DNA of 64,000 bases from Oegoconia quadripuncta (lineage: Eukaryota > Arthropoda > Insecta > Lepidoptera > Autostichidae), in contig OX438747.1 in the NCBI GenBank assembly GCA_949316235.1, forward strand, positions 30,756,618 through 30,820,617. The letters run 5' to 3'. Of the stretch, positions 18,971 through 28,949 are shown piece by piece; position 1 is the first letter of the stretch, and each line of letters opens with the position of its first letter. A program made the translations under genes and the position numbers. Under the pieces are notes generated by a model. It had not been told where the DNA came from. It saw only the letters and a program-made list of their open reading frames with translations, and ran no database searches.

Positions 18971-21040
18971 TTAATATGCTTTCTTAATAAGTTTCTGTTT
19001 TATAGTATCTTTAAATTTATTGAAAGGAAGATTTTGTATATCAACAGGAACTTTATTGAAAAAGCGTATACATAACCCTTTGAATGAATTACTGACTTTG
19101 TGGAGGCGACTTATGTGACCTGCAAGTTTATCTTTATTTCTTGTATTGACATCATGTTTATCACTATTTTTCCTAAATGATGTTATATTTTTTTTTACAT
19201 ATATTAGATTTTCAAAGATGTACTGTGACGAAAAGGTTAGAATATTATACTCTTTAAATCTATCTCTAAGTGACACTGCAGGTCTCAATTGATAAATTGC
19301 GCGAACGGCTCGTTTTTGTAAAACAAAGATTGTATTTATATCCGCGGCATTTCCCCACAGCAAGATACCGTAAGACATCAGGCTATGGAAATAACTAAAA
19401 TATACTAATCTAGCAGTATTTACGTCCGATATTTGTCTAATTTTTTTGACTGCATACGCTGCAGAGCTGAGCTTCTTCGCCAATTTATGGATATGAGGAC
19501 CCCATTGTAATTTGGCGTCCAAAGTAATGCCCAAAAATACAGTGGACTCAACAAGGTCTAGAGTGACATTTTTTATCATTATATTTGTGGGCACCTCCCT
19601 GACATTAGGCAGTACAAATTTAACACATTTAGTTTTTTTTTCATTCAGTAACAAATTATTTGCCGTAAACCATTCTACTATTTGAGAAATAGCGTTGTTC
19701 ACGTCGTCATAATTTAATTTTAGTCTATTTACTTTAAACAATACAGAGGTATCGTCAGCAAACAATACTATTTCATGTTTATTCTTTACAAGGTTTGGCA
19801 AGTCATTTATGTAAACCAAAAACAAAAATGGTCCGAGAATGGAGCCTTGTGGCACGCCCATACAGACTGTCGACCCTGACGATGTATTGCCACTGATATC
19901 AACCCTCTGAACTCGGTTACTCAAATAAGAATTCAGAAGGTCGAGAGCTCGGCCGGTTACACCATAATGACGTAATTTCCTGATTAAAGTGTCGTGATGA
20001 ACGCAATCAAAGGCCTTGGACAAGTCGCAAAATACTCCTATTGCATCCTGCGCATCTTCCCAAGCCTCAAAAATAAATTGTAAGAGCTCGACACCTGCAT
20101 CGGTTGTCGAGCGGCCCCTAGTAAAACCGAATTGTTTATATGACATTAGATTGTTACTGTAAAAATAAGTCGATATCTGATTTAATATAATTTTTTCATA
20201 GATTTTGCTGAGAGTCGGTAGTATTGAAATAGGTCTAAAATTAGAGGGGTCTGATGTACTACCGGCTTTAAATAAAGGTATGACTTTACTGTGCTTCATC
20301 AGATCAGGAAATATGCCATCATCAGTACATTTATTAAAGATATAAGCTAAGTGTGGTGAAACACAATCAATTACGGCACTAATAATTTTTACTGATAAAC
20401 CATGAAGGTCGGCAGTTTTTTTCTTGTCTAAAGATCGAAATGCTTTTATGATGTCTATAGGACTTACATGATTAAATTTAAAATGGGAGTCACAAATCTC
20501 CACATTTTGTTTAAGTAGCGATTCAGCGAGTGTGGGACATGAATTCAGAGATTTTGTAGTTAATATTGGAATATTAGTAAAGAATTTTTCAAAAGCTTCT
20601 GCAACTTCTAATTGTGAAGTTAGAATTCGATCATTAATTTTTAATCGCGTATCAGGGTTACGAGTTTTAAATTTACCAGTTTCGCTATTTATAACTTTCC
20701 AAGTTGTCTTTACTATGTCCGTGCTGTTCTTTATTTTGTTATTTATAAAATTTGCTTTTGCAGTGGCACACGCTCGCTTGAATATTTTCGAGTATTGCCT
20801 AACATATTCAATAAAACTTTCGCTCTTATTATATGTCCTTTCATCATAAAGCTCATATAACTTTTGCCTACTTTTATGAATTCCCACCGTCGCCCAATCA
20901 CTAAAAACGAGGGAATTGTTGATTTTGACAGATTTTGTTAAGAAAACTTTATTACATTCAGTTTTTAAAATGTCAAATACTGATTTATATAATACATTAG
21001 GATCGTCACAGTACGGTAGATAATCTAGTTTCGCAGTCAC
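18971..21040 (-). CDS. LINE ORF2, reverse transcriptase part
   Basis: This is an open frame of 689 residues from a GTG codon; the frame is in fact open further upstream to about 21,105 (reading TYVPVTESLLDQYKS), so it is the continuation of the endonuclease frame after a single frame change. Reverse transcriptase motifs are in order: VIPLFKAGSTSDPSNFRPIS, GFTRGRSTTDAG, FCDLSKAFDCV, GVPQGSILGP (about residue 391) and LFADDTSVLF with the catalytic FADD at about 426. The thumb and C-terminal part (YGILLWGN, LQKRAVRAIYQL, CIRFFNKVP) are intact. The enzyme would copy the element RNA at nicked target DNA. Confidence 0.9.
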   Translation of the reverse strand: MTAKLDYLPYCDDPNVLYKSVFDILKTECNKVFLTKSVKINNSLVFSDWATVGIHKSRQKLYELYDERTYNKSESFIEYVRQYSKIFKRACATAKANFINNKIKNSTDIVKTTWKVINSETGKFKTRNPDTRLKINDRILTSQLEVAEAFEKFFTNIPILTTKSLNSCPTLAESLLKQNVEICDSHFKFNHVSPIDIIKAFRSLDKKKTADLHGLSVKIISAVIDCVSPHLAYIFNKCTDDGIFPDLMKHSKVIPLFKAGSTSDPSNFRPISILPTLSKIYEKIILNQISTYFYSNNLMSYKQFGFTRGRSTTDAGVELLQFIFEAWEDAQDAIGVFCDLSKAFDCVHHDTLIRKLRHYGVTGRALDLLNSYLSNRVQRVDISGNTSSGSTVCMGVPQGSILGPFLFLVYINDLPNLVKNKHEIVLFADDTSVLFKVNRLKLNYDDVNNAISQIVEWFTANNLLLNEKKTKCVKFVLPNVREVPTNIMIKNVTLDLVESTVFLGITLDAKLQWGPHIHKLAKKLSSAAYAVKKIRQISDVNTARLVYFSYFHSLMSYGILLWGNAADINTIFVLQKRAVRAIYQLRPAVSLRDRFKEYNILTFSSQYIFENLIYVKKNITSFRKNSDKHDVNTRNKDKLAGHISRLHKVSNSFKGLCIRFFNKVPVDIQNLPFNKFKDTIKQKLIKKAY

Positions 21041-21068
21041 TTTACTCTTATATTGATCGAGTAGTGAC

Positions 21069-21836
21069 TCAGTTACAGGTACGTATGTATGATATATCTC
21101 TTTTCAGCGTTTTATTAATTGCTATGTTAAAAATCGCTAACTGACCACAGTGATCTGAACTTAATTTATTTAAAATAGATTTATCACTGGGTTGTAAATT
21201 CGAGAAAATGTTATCAATGCAAGTAGCTGATGTAGAAGCTATTCTAGTGGGCACTGAAAAAAGATTAGCAAGATTATAGCAACTGAAGAAAGATTTAAGT
21301 CTTCTGGTTTGAATGCTATCTTCTAATATGTTTATATTAAAATCTCCGCAAATTACAATGTATTTATTTGAATTACTAATTTTACACAGGATTTCATCCA
21401 TGATTTTCTCAAATAATTCATAAGATGAAGAAGGGGGTTTATATACACATAATACAGTAAGCCGCGCAATTTCCACACAGGCTATTTCAATAGTTCGCTC
21501 AACAGAAAGGTTTACAATGTCGAGGCGCTCTTTAAATTTAATATTATTACGAATTAGAATGAGACTACCGCCTCGTATTGCCTTCCTCCTGCTGAACGAG
21601 CTTGCAATCTGGTACTCCTTGAAGCCGAACATGAGCTCACATTGCTTATACCAGTGTTCCGTTATACACAATACATCAGTGTTAGTGCAGCTCATGAACA
21701 GCTCCACCTCTAGTTCTTTGCCACTCATACCCTGAATATTTTGGTGTACCAGATTAATACATTTTTGAATTTTTAAACCATTTTTTTTTCTTTTTTGGGG
21801 TGTGGCAACCCTTTTATAATTATTTTTTTCAAACAT
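21069..21836 (-). CDS. LINE ORF2, APE-type endonuclease part
   Basis: This is a 255-residue frame with exonuclease-endonuclease-phosphatase fold motifs: LVHQNIQGM (catalytic Asn), CITEHW (metal-binding Glu), GDFNINIL (Asp/Asn pair), CIDNIFSN and LSSDHCGQL (Asp-His). It ends after ISYIRTCN at a TGA, where the next frame continues with the sequence expected of an intact ORF2. A one-base change at about 21,075-21,110 therefore separates endonuclease from reverse transcriptase. Its job in the element would be nicking target DNA to prime reverse transcription. Confidence 0.88.
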   Translation of the reverse strand: MFEKNNYKRVATPQKRKKNGLKIQKCINLVHQNIQGMSGKELEVELFMSCTNTDVLCITEHWYKQCELMFGFKEYQIASSFSRRKAIRGGSLILIRNNIKFKERLDIVNLSVERTIEIACVEIARLTVLCVYKPPSSSYELFEKIMDEILCKISNSNKYIVICGDFNINILEDSIQTRRLKSFFSCYNLANLFSVPTRIASTSATCIDNIFSNLQPSDKSILNKLSSDHCGQLAIFNIAINKTLKRDISYIRTCN

Positions 21837-21877
21837 ATTTTTTATAATGCCAGAGGTGGTCTCTGTTGTCTTATGAT

Positions 21878-22558
21878 TTAATTTAAATTATTTGGAATGA
21901 TTTCCAAGGATTTATTAATAATTAATGGCTGCCCAATAGAGGCGCCTGTTGGGTCAGTCACTAAAGTGACTGAATTTAAAATAAAATAAGATAGCATATT
22001 TGCTAATTGTCTTCTAAAATATTTGGGAAGATAATAATTATCTCCTGTCACATAAAAATATTTGGAACTAATAAATTTATTAGTGTCAAAAAAATGAAAT
22101 TTATTTTCATGACGACATGTCAGAGTGTGCAAGGTTAAATTTAAATTATGTCTAAAGTCATTTTCATTTTTTATTAAACTCTGGCTAAATGGAAATGCAA
22201 ACAATAAAACCTTATGAACATTTTTTAAATTATTCAACTGAGAGAAATAATTTATCAGAGTTTTTTTATTTACATTTCCCCGTCGTCCTATAAGAATTAT
22301 CAAAGTAGTATTCTCTTTAAAAGTCTTTGATAAGATCTTTTTTAATATAATTGAGTAGGTGGCACCAGGCATACAGTTATTAAGTATTGCCTGTCCCATA
22401 TACTGGCTAAGTCGCAAACCCATGTCTTTACCAACTTCATCACTAAACATTTCTATGTTATGTTTTTTGCCGGTACACTGAGAGGAGGAAGTATGTCTAT
22501 TCTCATCATATTCACATGGCTCCTGCGTCAGAATTATGGAGTCATTTGTCTGACACAC
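21878..22558 (-). CDS. LINE ORF1, esterase-like part
   Basis: This is a frame of about 226 residues whose first codon here is GTG, not ATG. It overlaps the end of the coiled-coil frame by 17 bases and is probably the continuation of ORF1. Segments LIILIGRRGNVNKK, KVLLFAFPFSQSL and a late FYVTGDNYYLPKYFRRQLANML are in the places where SGNH/GDSL esterase-like domains of CR1 ORF1 proteins carry their conserved blocks. The usual catalytic Ser and Asp-x-x-His are not obvious, so activity is doubtful. Confidence 0.6.
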   Translation of the reverse strand: MCQTNDSIILTQEPCEYDENRHTSSSQCTGKKHNIEMFSDEVGKDMGLRLSQYMGQAILNNCMPGATYSIILKKILSKTFKENTTLIILIGRRGNVNKKTLINYFSQLNNLKNVHKVLLFAFPFSQSLIKNENDFRHNLNLTLHTLTCRHENKFHFFDTNKFISSKYFYVTGDNYYLPKYFRRQLANMLSYFILNSVTLVTDPTGASIGQPLIINKSLEIIPNNLN

Positions 22559-23459
22559 TGTCGGTAGAGAAATCTGTTGACGTTTTAGTCATATTAGTAC
22601 AATCACATTGGTGATTATTTGTCAATGATTCAAATCTGTCATGGTTGTATTTACACAACTCCAACAGATTGTCCATGGCCAGTGTGTGCTCCTTAATTTG
22701 ATTCTGGGATAATTCATATTGCCTGTTAATATAATTTAAAGAATTATTTAATTGTACTATTTCTGACTGGAGGCGCTGTGTGTCACAATCATAGGCATTC
22801 TGAGTTTTTTCTAAGTTTAATTGAAATTTATTTAATTCACATAATAATGCCTTTCTTTCTTTTATAAAATGTATATTTTTACAAAATACTTTATCTTTTT
22901 TAATTAATTTATTTGTCTTCTTAATATATTTATTTATTTTAATATATTTTTTTAACTTATTTTTACTTGAACACTGAACTGACGTGGGTATTGACTTGTC
23001 ACTGTCAGTAGGGTGCTCACGGGAGGAGATGGCAGAAATCATGGAAGGCGCAGTAGTGACAAGTTCTTCAAACAGCGACTGAGTTTGACTTGATTTGAGG
23101 TCAGCATTTTGGATTTCTAACGCCGAAATGTGGTTATGGGCGTCGCGTAGCTCCTTCTCCAGTGACGTAATACGTTCTAGTGCATCCTGGTACAAGCTGC
23201 AGCTCTTATCAAACTCATCCACCACTCGCTGTAGTTGGTCTCGATGGTCTGCAACCTCCTCTAATCCAGTAGACATTTCTGCCATCTCACTCTTTAAGAG
23301 CTTGTATTTATTGTTGATAGACAATATTTCCTTCTCATGATCATCTCTCTCTTGGAGTAATTGCTCACATAAGGTCCTTGATGTTTGCAGTTCTTTTAGT
23401 GTCCGTTGAAGGTTGTCCTCCAACTGACGAGTTTTGATGGACATACTACGGGTGGTCAT
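22542..23459 (-). CDS. LINE ORF1, coiled-coil part
   Basis: This is a 305-residue protein starting with ATG at 23,459 (MTTRSMSIKTRQLEDNLQR). It is strongly heptad-patterned: long runs rich in Glu, Leu, Gln and Lys at about residues 10-125 and 200-270, with a basic, Lys/Ile-rich linker (KKYIKINKYIKKTNKLIKK) between. ORF1 coiled coils of this kind mediate multimerisation and RNA binding in CR1- and L1-type elements. It ends with TDSVSDK and a TGA that lies inside the esterase-like frame. Confidence 0.8.
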   Translation of the reverse strand: MTTRSMSIKTRQLEDNLQRTLKELQTSRTLCEQLLQERDDHEKEILSINNKYKLLKSEMAEMSTGLEEVADHRDQLQRVVDEFDKSCSLYQDALERITSLEKELRDAHNHISALEIQNADLKSSQTQSLFEELVTTAPSMISAISSREHPTDSDKSIPTSVQCSSKNKLKKYIKINKYIKKTNKLIKKDKVFCKNIHFIKERKALLCELNKFQLNLEKTQNAYDCDTQRLQSEIVQLNNSLNYINRQYELSQNQIKEHTLAMDNLLELCKYNHDRFESLTNNHQCDCTNMTKTSTDFSTDSVSDK

Positions 23460-24334
23460 TATTGTATTAACTGTAGGTACCTATTAAAGAAATAACGTAG
23501 GTACAAAACACGAATGTCAACAAGGGATCGAGTAAGCAATCACTACAGCTGACTATTTGAGGTTAACTTCAAATTACTTTATTAAGAACTATATTAATAG
23601 TACAACAATATAATATAGTTTTATGTACTTACGATATAAATCCAAAAATAAATTCCTCAAACAGTCACTGGAGATGATTTAAGAAATTTGTATAGGTAAG
23701 TTTTACGTCACTATACATACGTTGAAAAACACAATTTAAACACTTACAAACTATACAATTATCTCATTTATACACTTAATTATAGTAATGAAGTTGGTTT
23801 ATGCGTAAATTATTGTAATTAATATTAAAATCCAAATAATATTCACGGAGTTAATTTATTTACGACTTAGCCTCATGCCTACCCTCACAAAAAAAAAGAT
23901 TATTAGAACCTATTATAAGGCTAGATTCGTTGATCTCGATTACGACTAAACACAATCGATAAAACGGAACGTAACTTAGATCGACATCCCAATAGTTCGT
24001 GACATTTTATCTCTAGCGACCGCGAGAATACGTTTCTTTCGTATCATAGACATTTTTGTGACATTTTTAATCGACATTCCACGATTAGACATTATCTCGA
24101 ATTAGAGATATCTCGCATGAACTGAGAATCGGCTCCCTGAACCTCATCCTCTCTCTACGGCGCCCATTACCTACATCTACCTACAGCAGCTGAGCGCTCG
24201 CAGTACCGCGACAACTTTGGCACCTTCTCACAACCCCAAAACCGCTACGAAAATCAGAGCCGTGGCTGATAATAATCCTAATGTCAGATAATATTGCCAT
24301 GCCCCAACGGGGCGTCACAAATATTTATTTAAGA

Positions 24335-24545
24335 CCTCGTTTTACTCGTAAGCGTGTACTTTATATTTGTGATACTGCAATAGACATACTCAATACTGAC
24401 GATACCCAGCTAATCAAGCGCCGCAAATACTCATCGTTATTCAGCAACCATGGTATTTTTGGGGCTTGCTGTAGAGACTATGGGCCCGTGGTCATCGGAC
24501 ACCGAAAAGTTCGTCCGATCTCTCGACCAGATCTCTCTTGTTTCA
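24335..24545 (+). pseudogene. Second fragment of the retroelement C-terminal nuclease-like domain
   Basis: Frame 1 reads DTAIDILNTDDTQLIKRRKYSSLFSN. After about 24,440 the matching continuation is in another frame: FLGLAVETMGPWSSDTEKFVRSL. This parallels DATCVDT...[11 protein letters not shown] of the fragment at 14,440-14,893. It is degraded by at least one frameshift. A repeat F copy begins at about 24,566. Confidence 0.55.
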
Positions 24546-24749
24546 TTAGTGCTTATGCCCTATACAGGGTGAAATTTCTGTTTACAGGTGACTCCACTTC
24601 TGATTCCAAAAACCTCTCCATTAGTAACCATAGCCGAATTCAGCCGAAAATTGTTGAACTTCAATATGGTTTCAGACTGGTTTACTTTGTATGGTTAATC
24701 GAAATACTATGGCTCTTTGGAGAAAGGTGTGACTTTATGTATGTATGTA

Positions 24750-25155
24750 TTAGGTCCTTACCTATGAAATTGGAGTTTTGTATGAAGAATTTCAATAAGA
24801 CTGTTTTCTTCATACAAACATTTTTGATTTTTTTTTTGGGAACGGCAAATCCAAATTTAGCTAAACTTTGTGTGTATTATCGGATAACATTAAGTTAAGT
24901 ATAGGCAGCGTTAATTTTTAAAAGTAACCGCTTTATAAAAGTTTCAGCGAATCTATGAAATGCTCTGTTCAAATTTTTTTTAGTATGTGATTTAGCCCAG
25001 AAATTAAAAAATATTTCATGTGAAACCTTGAAATAATATTCCATTTTCCAAATAAAAAACAAATTTGAATGTAGCTTTGAAAATCGCAGGAATTGGTACA
25101 TATGATTAAGGAAGAAAAAAAAACTGCAATTTCATAGGTAAAGACCCAATATAAA
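24750..25155. mobile_element. 420-bp non-autonomous DNA element, TIR TACCTATGAAATTGG (second full copy)
   Basis: The ends TACCTATGAAATTGGAGTTTTG and CTGCAATTTCATAGGTAAAGACCC are inverted. The internal sequence matches 10,020-10,445 nearly throughout, including GGGAACGGCAAATCC and GGATAACATTAAGTTAAG, apart from a short deletion near 24,960. Open frames here are shadows. Confidence 0.75.
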
Positions 25156-25403
25156 GAAATAATTTTACGAATCTTCACGTTAAATAAAAACTTAAAAAAC
25201 TCTATTCATAATTCGTAGCGAGTTTAACATTGACTTTAATGTTACCGAAAACTCTGACCTCCAATCGTGAACCCGAACTAATCAGTCATTGTTTTAAATT
25301 CGACACATTTCACGGTTAAGCGCTGTATAAGATCGGCTATTTTTTTGTCTTCAGCAAGGTCCCATCGACGACCAGAGGTCGCGGATAGAACAAGACGGCA
25401 ATT

Positions 25404-25744
25404 GTTTTTTTTTTTAATTTCGTTATTTATGCACAACTGGTTAGCATTTGACCTCAATCACACCTGATGGTAAGTGAAGATGAGGCCGAAGGTGGAAACG
25501 TACTGGAAACCCCATCTTAATTGGGGAACTGGCTTCTTATATCTGACTAACGGAACACAACAATGCTGTTAACATTGCTGCTTGGTGGCAGATTTAGATA
25601 AGATGGTGGTAGCGAGCCAGGCGGATATTTAAAATGCCCTACCACCAACCAAACCGAGTACTAAACATGTGTCCCGCTGGGGATCGAACCCGCGATCTCC
25701 GATTTGGAAGCTCTATGTTGTTTATATTGAGCCACGGAGGCGGT
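25404..25744 (-). mobile_element. SINE family A, full length (minus)
   Basis: It starts with oligo-T and ends with the head GGAGGCGGT. The B box (GGGGATCGAACCCGCGATC) and all body blocks are present. Confidence 0.92.
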
Positions 25745-25799
25745 TTAAACGGTTGGTTTTGTTTTGAATCACAAGTGACCCAGGCCAAAATAGGAAGTA

Positions 25800-26335
25800 A
25801 TTCGAATGGATTCGAATCCCGCGAGGGGTAAAAATTTATTCCTGAGTCATGGATGTTTATATAAGTTTTATGTATGTTTATTCGTTATCTAATGTACTGT
25901 TGCATACAGTCAGCGTACAGCCCGGCGACGCTGTAAAAATCCTATCGGCTTGACAACAACTGTTACTGCTTAAAAAAAATTCGTTATCTAGTCTTCATAG
26001 TACAAGCTTAGACGACCTGTTTGGTGTAGTGGTTAGCAACTCTGACCACTATACCAAAAGGTAGCGGGTTCGAATCCCGCTAGGGGCATATGTTTGTGTG
26101 ATGAATACGGACATATGTACCCGAATTATGGATGTTTTTATTTATAATAAGTATTTATTTACAAAAAAAAATGTATTTATGTAGTATATCAACCATCTGG
26201 TATCCACAACACAAGTCTATAGTTGCTTACTGTGGAACTAGATGGTGCTGTATGTATGTCTAAGGATATTTATTTATTTATTTGTTTAGTTTGGGACTAG
26301 ATGCCAATTGTGAAGTGTCCGAAATATTTATTGAT
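25800..26335 (+). mobile_element. Nested SINEs: family C carrying an 88-bp insert and a full family B copy
   Basis: The outer SINE C runs from its B box (GATTCGAATCCCGCGAGGGG, about 25,808) to TTCGTTATCTA (25,880-25,890). An insert of about 88 bp ending in AAAAAAA follows, then TTCGTTATCTA again (25,981-25,991) and CATAGTACAAGCTTA. A full family B copy (26,012 to about 26,280) then interrupts, and the C tail TTTAGTTTGGGACTAG...GTGTCCGAAATATT resumes to 26,335. The 11-bp repeat around the small insert is a target-site duplication. Confidence 0.85.
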
Positions 26336-26861
26336 TTATAGAGCTCTTTCAATTGACATTCTTAAAGGTTAACTTGTTCTCTGGGATTTATTAGTCTATG
26401 ATAAGCACCGGAAAGGGAAACGCACAATTTCTGATAAAAAATAACATTACGCTACACAATAATGAATGAAATTATTGCGTTTGTATAACTAGTAGAATGG
26501 AATACCTACACTAATTGAGGCGGCAATCGCGGGTAATTGGGCGAGCTATTATCTATAAAAGTTAGACAAGGACACTATAGTTCCGTGGTGAAAATACAAA
26601 AGCGGAATCCATATTTAACGTCACGACTTTTATCTGAAATAGTGGTCAGAGATATCCCAAACATTAGGGTTTGGGTGTTGTACGAGGCAAGCCACCTACA
26701 TATTATAAGTAAGTACTTTAGTCACACGTCAGCCGCGATCGGCTAAGCAACTCCCTGTAACCGTCTCAGTACCAATATACAGTACTTCTAAATTATTTTA
26801 TGTGGTTTAATTATGAAACCAGCCCCTCCCACAGGTGTACCTAACATTAATAATAAATAAA

Positions 26862-27115
26862 TATCTTTGCACATACACACAGCACCATCTAGGTTCACAG
26901 TAAGCACCTAGGCTTGTGTTATGGATACCAGATAGTTGATAAACTACACAAATACATTTTTTTTGTAAATAAATACACGCATAAATGAAAAACATCCATA
27001 ACTTAGGAACACATATGTCTGTATTCATCATACAAACATTATGCCCCTAGCGGGATTCGAACCCGTGACCATTTGGTATAGTAGCAGAGTTTCTAACCAC
27101 TACACCAAACACGAT
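26862..27115 (-). mobile_element. SINE family B (minus)
   Basis: Blocks in minus order: CACAGCACCATCTAGG, AGCACCTAGGC, ATGGATACCAGATAG, TATGCCCCTAGCGGGATTCG (B box) and CTACACCAAACACGA. It lies inside older CR1-type LINE tail sequence. Confidence 0.85.
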
Positions 27116-28135
27116 GATAATCATCCCAGGACATAACCAGCTCGTTCACATGCTACGCTATTTCACAATTAAGTAATAAAGAGACATTGACGACCGATTG
27201 GTGTGGATAGTGACCCTGTCAGCGAAACTAAAGGTTACGGGTTCGAATCCCGCGAGGGATGAATATTTGTGTGATGAATTGCACATCAATTCCCGAGTCA
27301 TGGATATTTATGTATGTTTATGCATTGTCTAGTATCCATAGTACAAACTTTGCTTAGTTTGGGACTAGATAATTGGTTCAATATTTATTTATTATTGTGA
27401 CCTTTTGTAATATAAAAACCTGCTTTAAAAGAGCAACCCCTCGAGTATCTTGCTATAGTTCTTCTCGGGAGAAATTGGCCTTTTGAACAAGCAGTAGCTT
27501 AATCTGATAATTTTAAATGTACCCTTATGTACCTACAAAATATATGCAAATGCCGCAGACATAAATTGTATCTTTGTTCTGCAGAAACGAGCGCGTTTTA
27601 CAAACTGGGCCCCAGAGTGTCTCTTAGCAATAAATTTAAAGAAATTAATATATTAATATTAGCATCGCAATATGTTTACGAAAACTTAATGTATGTAAGA
27701 AAAAATCTAGAATCGTTTAAGAAAAATAGTGATATACATAATGTTAATACCAGATATAAAAATAAACTTGCTGTTCATGTCAGCCGTTTACACTAAGTCA
27801 TTTAAGGGGCAATGTATAACGCTTTTATATTAAAGCTTCCAGCGGACATTCAAAATTTACCTTTAAATAAATTCAAAATCGTAAAAAAACAGACATTATT
27901 TTCCAAAAATTTCTGACTATCTGGATGATAAGCAAGCATGGGCATAGATCGCTCGGCGATATTCAGTCTAATTATACAAATTATACGATTATATAATTGT
28001 AACCCAAACCAAACTTATTTTAAAGAGCAACTTCAATGTCAAAAACTTTGATAATAAAATAAAAAATGTGACGTTTTCAAGTGATAATTTTTATCCTGCG
28101 AAATAAATACTTTTTTTGATTTGATTTGATAGCAT
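27116..28135 (+). pseudogene. 5'-truncated CR1-like LINE pieces with a SINE C insertion
   Basis: Family 3' UTR-like words (GACATAACCAGCTCG, TTTTGAACAAGCAGTAGC) flank a SINE C (27,189-27,396). From about 27,566 a plus-strand frame encodes the ORF2 C terminus (TSAFYKLGPRVSLSNKFKE, YVYENLMYVRKNLESFK, NTRYKNKLAVHVSRLH), clearly related to the RT at 18,971-21,040. The 3' UTR ends at 28,110-28,130 in a GATTT repeat. No catalytic domain is left. Confidence 0.75.
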
Positions 28136-28181
28136 TTTTGACTTTCGCCTATATGGAGATGAGCTCCAAAAATTATTATTA

Positions 28182-28275
28182 TTAAATTCTTTATTGCACA
28201 CTAAAATAAAATACAAATAGCATTTAACATAGACGATGAAGTCTAAGGCGGTCTTATCGCTAATACCGATTTCAA
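28182..28275 (-). mobile_element. LINE 3' tail (minus)
   Basis: TTAAATTCTTTATTGCACACTAAAATAAAATACAAATAG...AGGCGGTCTTATCGCTAATACCGATTTC is a relative of the (TATTG)n-tailed LINE ends. A similar tail start occurs at about 30,912-30,965. Confidence 0.55.
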
Positions 28276-28930
28276 TTTGTTAACAATATCCTAATCCAAT
28301 CATCAAAAAAAACCTGAAAGAATCAAGCTTGTAGCACGAAATGTCCGCCATTTTCAGCTGACCACAATTTTATATTACACATTGAAGACCGGTTTTGACA
28401 AAATTAGGTGGATCGATACCTATACGAATATGCATGTTGTATTAGCATTGTGAAGTAGACAAACTAACACACAAGATAACCAACAATCAGTCATAAACAG
28501 CAGCAGCTTAAAATTAACGTTATTTCATGAATTGGTTTCATGAATATCTTGCTTAACAATCAATAATGTACGGCTCATAAAAACATGCAAAAACGTGATA
28601 GGAATTTAATTAGTTCGTGAGAAAAGTGTTTCACTTTATTGGTCGTAAACGAGGAACATAAAATGTTATAACTGTCCAAGGATTTCCAGCAGATAACTTG
28701 TTATTGCATTTCCTTCAAAATCTGCCATATTCTGAGTCCGAAGATTTCTAACATTCCATCACTTGATATATTCATTTACACATATTCCCACACATTCACC
28801 CAATACACACTCTGCTCAGTAGTTTTTCCGAATGAAATGAAATGTTTATTCGTGCATAGAACCAGGTAAAAAAAGATATACATAATTTTGGGAATGTTCA
28901 GCAGTGAAAGTCATTTAAGCAACTGAATTT
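28276..28930. other. No recognised gene or repeat
   Basis: AT-rich sequence with no motif-bearing open frame. A LINE-type tail (AATGAAATGAAATGTTTATTCGTGC) occurs at about 28,833-28,857. Confidence 0.35.
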
Positions 28931-28949
28931 ATAATTTGGACAGTCGTAT

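Larger units (their letters stand above)
18701..23890 (-). mobile_element. CR1-like LINE, almost complete (minus)
   Basis: In transcription order it has a 5' UTR (about 23,460-23,890), ORF1 coiled coil (22,542-23,459), an esterase-like part (21,878-22,558), endonuclease (21,069-21,836), reverse transcriptase (18,971-21,040), a 3' UTR with the AACAAGCAAGAAACTCG motif, and a short (ATTTTG)n tail (reversed at 18,701-18,721 as AAAATCAAAATC). A coiled-coil plus esterase ORF1 and an APE-type endonuclease fit the CR1 group; clade assignment rests on this layout only. Frames are long and well kept, so insertion is fairly recent. Confidence 0.85.
18047..24142. mobile_element. Harbinger-like DNA transposon remnant interrupted by a CR1-like LINE
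   Basis: The left end GGGGGGCGATTCTCGCGCAATAG and right end ...GAGAATCGGCTCCC form an imperfect terminal inverted repeat, with further matching subterminal words (CGAATGTCGA, CGTATTCTC) on each side. At 18,420-18,556 a plus-strand frame reads VVEEARILAEFPRRQRLWRQ...FKKNFRLSKDLVM, like the N-terminal part of HARBI1-type transposases, then stops. The rest of the transposase is missing. The LINE (about 18,700-23,890) occupies the middle. Target-site duplication could not be decided by eye. Confidence 0.5.
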
